Assembly: GCA_958296075.1 (NCBI GenBank)
Contig: CATQHW010000002.1
Coordinates: forward strand, 1,302,001-1,366,000
Direction: 5' to 3'
DNA from: an uncultured Spirochaetia bacterium
Lineage (GTDB): Bacteria > Spirochaetota > Spirochaetia > SZUA-6 > Bin103
DNA: 64,000 bases
Below the pieces are notes generated by a model. The model was not told where the DNA came from. It saw only the letters and a list, made by a program, of their open reading frames with translations, and made no database searches. Below are positions 1 to 9,017 of this stretch, piece by piece (the first letter of the stretch is position 1; each line of letters starts with the position of its first letter). The position numbers were made by a program, and so were the translations under genes.

Positions 1-733
1 GCTCCAGGACGGCGAGCTGCGCATGCGGCTCTCCCGCCGCGTCGTCCATGCCAAAATCGAAAACCAGATGCGGTTCATCGCTCGGCAAGCTCGCACTCGC
101 AACATCGGGGTAGAGGTGAAGCCGCTTCTGAAGGCCATAGGTGTGCAGGCGGCTCAGGTGCCGCAGTGTGCGAACGCAGGCGCCCTACGAGGGTCGGAAG
201 GCATGGCCGCTCGCGCCTACTTCTCGGCGCTCGGCTTGCTGATGAACCCGGAACAGGTACTCATGGCGTTCAAGGGGCGCAGCCGCCGGCCGCCACGCGA
301 CGGATTCAACTCGGCGCTGTCGTTCGGGTACGGGTTACTGTACCGGGAGGTCATGGCGGCTATCATCGCCGTCGGTCTCGACTCTACCATTGGCTTCTTC
401 CACAGGCCTCGTACCGCCGCTCATCCTCTCGCCTTGGACCTGATGGAGTTGTTCCGAACCACGCTGTGCGACATGCCGCTGGTGGCGTCGGTAAACCGTC
501 GGCAGTGGACTGACCGACACCTCGTCCCAAGTCGTAACCAAGTGTGGCTGTCGGACGAGGGCAAGCGTTTGGCGGTAAGCCTCTTCGAGCAGCGCAAGCA
601 GGAGTCGTGGAAGCACCCGGTGCTGAGCTACTCGCTGAGTTACGCCCGCGCGATCGAGCTGGAGGCCAGGCTGCTGGAAAAGGAATGGAGCGGCGAAGAC
701 GGGCTGTTCGGCCGCATGCGGCTGCGCGGATGA
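1..733 (+). CDS. cas1: CRISPR integrase Cas1 (C-terminal part, cut by window edge)
   Basis: Cas1 is the catalytic subunit of the Cas1-Cas2 complex that inserts new spacers into the array. The reading frame is open from the first base, so the N-terminal roughly 90 residues lie outside the window; about 243 residues are visible. The metal-binding catalytic residues can be seen: Glu in GSEGMAARAYF, His in IGFFHRP and Asp in LALDLMELF, the usual E/H/D trio of the alpha-helical C-terminal domain. The stop codon overlaps the cas2 start (ATGA), so the two are translationally coupled. Nothing suggests inactivation. The subtype cannot be assigned because upstream effector genes are not visible. Confidence 0.93.
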   Translation, partial: LQDGELRMRLSRRVVHAKIENQMRFIARQARTRNIGVEVKPLLKAIGVQAAQVPQCANAGALRGSEGMAARAYFSALGLLMNPEQVLMAFKGRSRRPPRDGFNSALSFGYGLLYREVMAAIIAVGLDSTIGFFHRPRTAAHPLALDLMELFRTTLCDMPLVASVNRRQWTDRHLVPSRNQVWLSDEGKRLAVSLFEQRKQESWKHPVLSYSLSYARAIELEARLLEKEWSGEDGLFGRMRLRG

Positions 734-1014
734 GTGACCGTCGCTGGTACCTGTTCAGCTACGACATTCGCGAACCAAAACGGTGGCGGCAGGTGTACAA
801 GATCGTAAACGGCTATGGAGAACGTCTGCAGTACTCGTTGTTCCGATGTTACTTGACACCCACTCAGATGGAGCATGCCCGCCATCAGTTGGAGCAGAAA
901 ATAGCCGACGAAGACGACCTGTTGATTATCAGACTGTCGCCCCGCTGCAAGATTATCGAGCGCGCCACCAACCAGACGTGGACCGAGCCACCGCCGCGGT
1001 ACGATGTCATCTGA
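730..1014 (+). CDS. cas2: CRISPR-associated endoribonuclease/structural protein Cas2
   Basis: Cas2 forms the dimeric core of the spacer integration complex. The 94-residue product has the usual length and begins with the ferredoxin-like beta strand carrying the conserved Asp (YLFSYDIREPKRW), followed by GERLQYSLFRCYL and DDLLIIRL typical of the family. The start ATG at 730 overlaps the cas1 stop by four bases. The CRISPR array begins 277 bases downstream on the same strand, so cas1, cas2 and array form one adaptation unit. Confidence 0.93.
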   Translation: MSDRRWYLFSYDIREPKRWRQVYKIVNGYGERLQYSLFRCYLTPTQMEHARHQLEQKIADEDDLLIIRLSPRCKIIERATNQTWTEPPPRYDVI

Positions 1015-1290
1015 TCCGTGATCCATTTAGCTCACAGCAACTTAGAAGAAGCAGGCATCGGCCGCGGGACCGACCGGTTCCCGGGTGGTTCGCTGTGCAA
1101 TTCACGATGCATGCACAAATTACGGTTGCACCAGGGGCGACCGGATGCTTGTATCGGTTTCAACCATCGGCTATAGTTATGAATACGGATCGGTACCGCT
1201 GCGTGCATCGCGTCACACGGTTCAAGAGTCTGTCAGGTCCATGTAGATTTGAGTCTTTGTTCTTTCAACACAACCACTTGCGACACGGCT
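1015..1290 (+). promoter_or_regulatory. CRISPR leader region
   Basis: This 276-base stretch between cas2 and the first repeat has no convincing gene. It is richer in A+T than its neighbours, particularly from about 1,115 onward, as expected for a leader. The repeats nearest to it are identical, whereas the three at the far end differ, so this is the integration-proximal side. No exact promoter boxes were chosen. Confidence 0.6.
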
Positions 1291-2426
1291 TTCGATACAA
1301 TCCGTGATGCCGAAAGGCGTTGAGCAACCGTGGCAGGTCGACGCGAGCCCGACCAATCCGATACATTCGATACAATCCGTGATGCCGAAAGGCGTTGAGC
1401 AAAGCCTGCCTATCGAGCCCTGCTGGCCGGCGCGGCTTCGATACAATCCGTGATGCCGAAAGGCGTTGAGCAAATCCGGGACTTCGTCGCGGCCGCCGGC
1501 GGCGAGGCGGTTCGATACAATCCGTGATGCCGAAAGGCGTTGAGCAAGCTGAAAGAGCGACGACCTCGGTCCAAGGAGACTCTTCGATACAATCCGTGAT
1601 GCCGAAAGGCGTTGAGCAAACGCCAACCCCAAGAACATGGCCGAATGGTTGCAGTTCGATACAATCCGTGATGCCGAAAGGCGTTGAGCAAAAGGCGCTG
1701 GAGTGCTACGAGTCGCCATCGGGAACCATTCGATACAATCCGTGATGCCGAAAGGCGTTGAGCAAGTGCCTCGCCTGGACCCTACTGGCGCCGGCGACGG
1801 TTCGATACAATCCGTGATGCCGAAAGGCGTTGAGCAAATGCGCAGACGGGCCGCTCAAAGATTCGGATGGCCGGCTTCGATACAATCCGTGATGCCGAAA
1901 GGCGTTGAGCAACGCGCGGAGCATGAAGCGCTGCGCGCTGCGGCGCAGGATTCGATACAATCCGTGATGCCGAAAGGCGTTGAGCAAATGCGGTCCAGGT
2001 ACTTGAGATGCCGTAGGCGCTCTTTTCGATACAATCCGTGATGCCGAAAGGCGTTGAGCAATGCCCGGCCGTTCCGTGCCCTCAACCGGCGTCGTGTATT
2101 CGATACAATCCGTGATGCCGAAAGGCGTTGAGCAAGCCCGGAAGGCGGCGCTGGCGAGTTTCCGCGCATTCGATACAATCCGTGATGCCGAAAGGCGTTG
2201 AGCAAATCAGGAGTGGCGGGAGGCGATGCGGGCGCTGTCGGATCGATACAATCCGTGATGCCGAAAGGCGTTGAGCAACCGACGATATTCGTCAACGGCC
2301 GGGCCGTGGTCGGCGTCGATACAATCCGTGATGCCGAAAGGCGTTGAGCAAATGTCGGGGAACCCGCGGGGCGATCGGAGGCTGAGCCAGTCGATACAAT
2401 CCGTGATGCCGAAAGGCGTTGAGCAC
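1291..2426 (+). CRISPR. CRISPR array, 16 repeats and 15 spacers
   Basis: Sixteen near-identical 36-37 base repeats start with TTCGATACAATCCG and end with GGCGTTGAGCAA. They begin at 1291, 1366, 1437, 1511, 1583, 1655, 1729, 1801, 1876, 1951, 2025, 2099, 2169, 2243, 2316 and 2391. Each contains a short hairpin (GCC-GAAA-GGC). Spacers are unique and 33-39 bases long. Repeats 14-16 lack the first T, and the last ends in GAGCAC instead of GAGCAA, marking the leader-distal old end. The repeat length fits type III, type V or some type I and II systems; the effector is outside the window. Confidence 0.98.
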
Positions 2427-3056
2427 AACAGACGGAGCGGATTGCACGAGCGTCGTTGCCGTGTGTTGGATCCCATATTAAGTCGTTAGAAAGGCAAGGA
2501 ACTGTTCAGAAGCCACCCCGTGGGTAACCAATCCCATCCGGCAGAGCGTAGCCGGCAGCCGGAAGCGAGTCTTGCGTTGGCAGGGGCGACCCTGGCGGCG
2601 AAGCGTAGACAGCGACCGCAGAAGCTGTGTGATGAGCCTCGAAAGAGATTGCTTGCTGGGGCCTTCGTCGTCGACAGGGCGAGGGCAGCACCGCCGTGCC
2701 GATAGGGCTTGGCACGGCGGCCCGGTCGGGGTCGAAGAGCAGGGCAAATGCGGAACGGGTGGCGCAGGAACCTGGGAGAGCTCGTTGTCTCCATGATAGG
2801 AGAGAGCCGGGGGGACGCCGGCATACCAAACGTCCGGGCCTGTGCGGAAGAGCACCCGAGAACGCGCAGGAGCGAACCAGCGGGTGCCGCGTGGTACCGC
2901 CAAGCAAAGGCAACGAAGTGCGGCGGGAAGGGCGACGAGCAGTCTTAGCGCCCCCATAGTACCGAAGAAGCGGGGGAACGGTCGCCGCGCCGGACCCGGT
3001 GGAGGGAAGGAGGGCGTCAAGTCGCAGAACCGCTGCGGGGCAACACGGAGGATGCG

Positions 3057-3230
3057 ATGGAATCCGGGAACGTGTCAACGAAACAGCAGCGGATAGCAAC
3101 CAACGCGAGAACCCGCCGCAGGAGGCTGGGTGATAGACCGGGATGTACGGAAGTGCTGCGGGATGGAGTGGTTACGCGGCCGACGGCCAGCGTCGTCCAT
3201 TCCATCTACACAGCGAAGTCTGCGATTTGA
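3057..3230 (+). pseudogene. N-terminal stub of group II intron reverse transcriptase/maturase
   Basis: A 57-codon frame begins ATG at 3057 and reads MESGNVSTKQQRIATNAR, which resembles the N-terminal segment GNVSTKxQRIAxxA of LtrA-type intron proteins. Reverse transcriptase motifs (such as the YADD box), the X domain and the endonuclease domain are all absent. The frame ends at the base of the domain V hairpin, as expected for a large internal deletion joining the ORF start to the intron 3' part. It is not expected to be functional. Confidence 0.55.
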
Positions 3231-3300
3231 GGAACCGTGTGCGTCAATCGCGCTCGCACGGGTCTGTGGGGGCCTGGGGCGGGTAACCGCCCCGGGCTAC
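3228..3300 (+). ncRNA. Group II intron domain V/VI
   Basis: The segment contains paired arms GAACCGTG (3232-3239) and CACGGGTC (3257-3264) around a GC-rich distal stem, followed by GGGGCGGGTAACCGCCCC, a second stem with an unpaired AA resembling the branch-point region of domain VI. This arrangement directly after a maturase remnant is the typical 3' end of bacterial group II introns. The catalytic triad appears altered (AAC rather than AGC), so splicing activity is doubtful. Confidence 0.55.
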
Positions 3301-3362
3301 CCGGACGCTACACCGGTTCCACGGTCGGCCAGCAACTGCATCACTTGGCGGCTGCTTCGGAC

Positions 3363-3584
3363 ATGCGGAGGGTTCCGTGCCATGCTCAGGCGGTGCCGAC
3401 ACGTGTGACCGCCGCGGCCGACCTGGAGCGCAAGCCTTTCGCCGCGGAGGGCTTCCTGGAGTGGTTGGAGCCCGGAACGTTTGCCGACCTGATCGATGGA
3501 GAGGTCTTCAGGCATTCACCGGTGTCGGTTCGCCATGCCGATCTGCTGAACTTCCTCGACGGTGTAGCGCGACAATCAGGATGA
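3363..3584 (+). pseudogene. Uma2-family nuclease, N-terminal fragment
   Basis: Uma2 (DUF820) proteins have a PD-(D/E)XK restriction-nuclease fold and are often multi-copy in environmental bacteria. The visible part includes FLEWLEPGTFADLIDGEVF and HADLLNFLDGV, the family N-terminal helix and first strand carrying the conserved Glu/Asp. The frame runs into the left end of the IS21 element at 3569 and stops 15 bases inside it. The matching C-terminal half resumes on the far side of the element at 6762. The start could also be GTG at 3405. Confidence 0.75.
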
Positions 3585-4195
3585 GAACCGAGCGACAATC
3601 AGGATGAGAAAAATCGGTGTCGCAACGGGCGGGATGATGACACAAGCGGGCTTGGGTTTGCAAGCAGGGGAAGAAGCGGCGGGGCCGCCGTCGAGGTCCA
3701 TCGAACGGTCAGATCGCCGCTGGTGGGAGGGGCGCAGATGGCGCTCGGAACGGCCCGGTGCGTGGTGGCCGGCTGCCGAAGGGCCGGTAGTGGCCGCTGC
3801 CAGAGCAACGGCCATCGTGCGGTCGCCGCACCATCGGTCGCCGCACGACCGCTCCTGCGCGCCGTCCGCAAGCCGTCGGAGGGCGGTCTGCTCGACAAGT
3901 GGCGGACCTGACTGACCGAGGTGGCGGGGAGTTGGCGGCAACGTTGGGGAAGCAGTCGTAAGGGTAAGGCAGCCGACGCCGCGGATGCCGGATCAAGGCT
4001 TGCAGACAGTACCGACGTAACCGATGGGCGGCGGCCTGCTCAGTCGCGTCCGTACCCGCGCGGCGGCTCGCTGCTCTGCGGTTCCGCAAGATCAAGCGCG
4101 CGCAACGCCTCCCGCTTGGCTGCGAGCGCGGACTCCTCGTGCCGGGGGTCGTTTGAGCTGCCGACCCTGAGGCGCCTGAACCTGCCGCTGGGGGG

Positions 4196-6567
<2,372 letters not shown>

Positions 6568-6761
6568 CTACCCAACGCCGGGTCGGTCACGATCACCGGC
6601 CGCGAAGCCCTACGGGGCACCGCCGCGCGCCGCTGACTGCGGTCGGGCTACGCCCTCCCGCCGCCAGCGGCGGCTCCCTCCATCCTCCCTCTGTCGGAGG
6701 CAGCCGCCCTACTCGCGCATTCTCATCTTGATTGTCGCCGCGTTCTCATCTTGATTGTCGC

Positions 6762-7215
6762 TGGACACGACGGGGTCCTGCGCTGGTACATCGATCGCCG
6801 CCGGTTGGGATTCCTGTACCGTGAGGTGGTCGCGGTGCGGCTGAGCTCCGGGAGTGTCTTTCAACCCGACTTGGCGTGCTATCGCGCCGAGCGCCGGAGC
6901 GCCATCCGCCATGATCACGTCGAGGGCGCGCCGGACCTGGTCGTCGAAGTGCTGAGCCCGCGTACCGCCGGCCGCGACACCGGCCCGAAGTTCGCGGCGT
7001 ACGAGCGGCACGGCGTGATCGAGTACTGGGTGCTGGACCCGCAGACGCTCGGCCATCGCTGCTACCGCCGCGACGGAGATGAGCTGGTCGAGTACGCCGC
7101 GGGAGCGGTGAAGATCGAGTCGATCGCCGTGCCGGGATTCTTCGTCCTGCGGGAATGGCTCGACCCGGAGCGAACGCCTTCCATCACCGAATCGCTGGCA
7201 CTGATCGAAGCGTAG
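6762..7215 (+). pseudogene. Uma2-family nuclease, C-terminal fragment
   Basis: This is the continuation of the Uma2 gene begun at 3363. It carries the catalytic PD...(D/E)XK elements: QPDLACYRAE, then EGAPDLVVEVLSPRT and the KF/YWVLDP segment that ends the fold. Frame and content rejoin sensibly with HADLLNFLDGV on the other side of the IS21 element, so the parent gene was about 220 codons. A TTG inside the IS end at 6751 could start a truncated product, but without the N-terminal strand it should be inactive. Confidence 0.8.
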
Positions 7216-7247
7216 CGCCGCTCAACCGTATCCACCCCCGGGCGCCG

Positions 7248-7300
7248 TCGATTTATCAAGTGATAAATCGATTGACGATCGGCGTCGATCGTGCTAGGCT
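7248..7300 (+). promoter_or_regulatory. Promoter with 11-bp-arm palindromic operator (copy 1)
   Basis: A perfect inverted repeat, TCGATTTATCA-AG-TGATAAATCGA (7248-7271), abuts a -35 box TTGACG (7272-7277), a 17-base spacer and a -10-like TAGGCT (7295-7300). The HTH gene starts 13 bases after the -10. The same layout recurs at 8954-9006. A palindrome touching the -35 box upstream of an HTH gene suggests autoregulation by that HTH domain. Confidence 0.7.
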
Positions 7301-7312
7301 CCCCAGCATCTC

Positions 7313-7859
7313 ATGGTGATGACGGACGTCGAGCCGGACGTGCGGCGCATCCGGGCGGGTCTGGGCCTGACGCAGGGGCAGTTCGCCGAGCGGTTGGGGG
7401 TGACCCTGCTTACCGTGCACCGCTGGGAAGCCGGCAAGTCGCGCCCGCAACGGATCGCCCGGGACCGTCTGCGGGAGCTGGCGGAGACGCTGGCCAGGCA
7501 GACCGCCGGCCGGCAACCCGGTGACGCCGCTCCGCCGCCGGCCGCCCCGCCGGAGCTCGACTTCGCCGGCCGTCTATGAACGGATGCTGCGGCAGGAGCC
7601 GCTGCGCTTCCTGCTGGCCGACGACGCCGGCGCCGGCAAGACGATCATGACCGGACTCTACGTCCGTGAAATGCTGTCGCGGGGCCGCATCCGTCGCGTG
7701 CTCATCGTCCCGCCGGCCGGTCTGGTCGGCAACTGGGAGCGCGAATTGCGCACGCTCTTCGGCCTGCGCTTCCGCATCGCCGCCGGCGCCGACAACCCGT
7801 TCCGGGGAGCGGACGGCGACCGCGTCATCGTCTCGCTCGACACCCTGACCGGCGAGCGG
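7313..7859 (+). pseudogene. Truncated duplicate of the HTH-SNF2 helicase gene
   Basis: This copy is nearly identical to the first 660 bases of the gene at 9018. It encodes the XRE-type helix-turn-helix (LTQGQFAERLGVTLLTVHRW) and then loses about 115 bases between GCCGG and CGTCTATG, apparently a deletion at a short GC repeat. That shifts the frame, leaving an 88-residue HTH-only product ending at 7579. The helicase homology resumes in another frame (Walker A DDAGAGKT) and stops abruptly at 7859, where AT-richer DNA begins. The HTH-only protein could still be made and bind the two operators. Confidence 0.8.
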
Positions 7860-7924
7860 CGCATAGATATCATACAAGGCCCCATTAGTATCAACACTAT
7901 TTACCTGAGGGAGGGGGGGCAGGT

Positions 7925-8332
7925 CTATCCCCGACAATCTAGGTATCGCAGACACCAGATATTAGGGTCCCTGAAGAAGTCAGGGTTATTAGGGTCCCTG
8001 AAGAAGTCAGGGTTATTAGGGTCCCTGAAGAAGTCAGGGTTATCAGGGTCCCCGAAGACCTCGGCTCCTCCCGGATGTAACGTTCCCCCCGACGTCAATA
8101 TTTTCAACATATTCTCGCAGCTCCGGATTGCGTCCTCAATATTTGATCTGTCTTGTCCGCGTGGATCAGAGACCACGAGATGCGCGTATAGATACTTAAT
8201 AGCTCCTACGCACTTGCCAGAATCATATGCATCTCTTCCCTTCTGCAAGAGCTGATCTGTGTCTATGTTATGCGCTAGTGAGGGAATCGAATAGATACCC
8301 AATAGAAGAATTATGAACATTCTGGTTCTCAT
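7925..8332 (-). CDS. Small secreted protein with tandem 9-residue repeats
   Basis: The family is not recognised. The 135-residue product has a clear signal peptide (MRTRMFIILLLGIYSIPSLAHN), a central helical part with two cysteines (GKCVGAI, IRSCENML) and a C-terminal block of DPNNPDFFR-type repeats encoded by an exact 27-base tandem repeat. Its start overlaps the end of the upstream membrane-protein gene by four bases. Base composition is clearly lower in GC than the surroundings, suggesting acquisition as a unit. It may act at or outside the membrane with its partner. Confidence 0.7.
   Translation of the reverse strand: MRTRMFIILLLGIYSIPSLAHNIDTDQLLQKGRDAYDSGKCVGAIKYLYAHLVVSDPRGQDRSNIEDAIRSCENMLKILTSGGTLHPGGAEVFGDPDNPDFFRDPNNPDFFRDPNNPDFFRDPNIWCLRYLDCRG
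7961..8068. repeat. 27-bp tandem repeat, three exact copies plus one degenerate
   Basis: The units at 7961-7987, 7988-8014 and 8015-8041 are identical, with a diverged fourth at 8042-8068. They contain GGGTCCCTGAAGAAGTC and encode, on the minus strand, nine-residue repeats of the secreted protein. Exact identity suggests recent slippage expansion. Confidence 0.9.
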
Positions 8333-8736
8333 CTGTCACTCCCGTCACTCTCAAGGACTAAGGGCGGTAGATCAGCGTTAGTTTCGGGTACTACGCTAGA
8401 AACTGTCGTAGAAAACGGCTTTTCTACGTACACGGCGAAAGCCATTAATGCGACTCCCAATAGCAAATACAGTAGACCTGGTGACGCGCTGAAAAGATCG
8501 GCCTTGACGCCAGAAACATCCCCCCTGAACTTGAACTCACCAGAGATGCCTTTTAGAAATAAGTTGTATCCGATTCTAATTACGAAATAGCCGATGATCA
8601 GTACGGCAAGTTTGAAAGATAGTATCGACAATACGGTGATTAAATGTAAGGCAGTCGCTTGTTGCACATTATCCTCCCACATGGCCCCAGCATCTGCTCG
8701 CGCCCTTCCTGACGCAGATGCTTGCCACGTCATCAC
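8329..8736 (-). CDS. Small integral membrane protein, AT-rich module
   Basis: The family is not recognised. The product (135 residues; a start at Met19, position 8682, is equally possible) has two hydrophobic segments, around TVLSILSFKLAVLIIGYFVI and GLLYLLLGVALMAFAVYV. Between them is a polar loop with GISGEFKFRGDVSGVKADL, and the C-terminal tail is acidic. It overlaps the downstream secreted-protein gene by four bases, so the pair is one operon. Both genes lie between the two copies of the helicase 5' end and have lower GC than either flank. Confidence 0.65.
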   Translation of the reverse strand: MMTWQASASGRARADAGAMWEDNVQQATALHLITVLSILSFKLAVLIIGYFVIRIGYNLFLKGISGEFKFRGDVSGVKADLFSASPGLLYLLLGVALMAFAVYVEKPFSTTVSSVVPETNADLPPLVLESDGSDR

Positions 8737-8876
8737 CTCTCAGTCTCGACACCAACGGCGCAGTAGCTCCTCCATCGCCTCCGGCGTGCCGCCGGCAAAC
8801 TGTCCAGAATATACCTCATGAACACGGCCAAGTCAAACCGTTCCGCAGGACGGTCCCATGCTGATGAGGGCTGGAC

Positions 8877-8969
8877 GTCCTGCAAGGCCTGACCACCCTT
8901 CTGCTGTTCGTCGCCTGCATGACCCTGGCCCGCGTACGCAACCCCGAGCGCCTTCGATTTATCAAGTGA
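8877..8969 (+). pseudogene. Possible transposase C-terminal remnant
   Basis: A short frame reads LQGLTTLLLFVACMTLARVR followed by NPERLRF, resembling a conserved segment of some DDE transposase-like proteins, and ends inside the palindrome of the second operator. No other part of such a gene is visible. The surrounding 8737-8953 has no other support for a gene. The assignment rests on memory of the motif only. Confidence 0.3.
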
Positions 8970-9006
8970 TAAATCGATTGACGACGGGCTCAGACCGTGC
9001 TATGCT
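8954..9006 (+). promoter_or_regulatory. Promoter with palindromic operator (copy 2, drives helicase operon)
   Basis: The same 11-bp-arm palindrome as copy 1 (8954-8977) is followed by -35 TTGACG (8978-8983), a 17-base spacer and -10 TATGCT (9001-9006). The helicase ATG is at 9018. The -10 box here is closer to consensus than in copy 1. The short 5' leader leaves no obvious ribosome binding site, so the first gene may be translated from a very short or leaderless transcript. Confidence 0.75.
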
Positions 9007-9017
9007 GCCGGCATCTC

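Larger units (their letters stand above)
2490..3300 (+). mobile_element. Group II intron remnant with internally deleted maturase ORF
   Basis: The stretch after the array has no intact gene on either strand but carries features of a bacterial group II intron. Its 3' end has a domain-V-like hairpin and a following domain-VI-like stem ending in CTAC. Between them and the 5' structural region lies the start of an intron-encoded protein. A full maturase is about 400-600 residues; here only about 57 codons remain, so most of the ORF is deleted. The 5' boundary is uncertain: no clean GTGYG start was found, and GTGGG near 2519 is the best guess. It cannot move on its own. Confidence 0.6.

Noticed and set aside
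1009-1024. ATCCGTGATCC just after cas2 as a partial CRISPR repeat or anti-repeat
   Set aside because: Only about 9-10 bases match the repeat, in the same orientation, with no further similarity; chance similarity is plausible and it is not complementary.
3604-3915. 103-codon plus-strand frame inside the IS21 left end
   Set aside because: Composition is arginine/proline-rich and overlaps equally poor minus-strand frames; no ribosome site or recognisable motif.
8860-8895. CTGATGAGG at 8860 as another hammerhead core
   Set aside because: No GAAA with pairing stem lies at the proper distance on either side. A similar CTGATGAGG at 16764 fails for the same reason.
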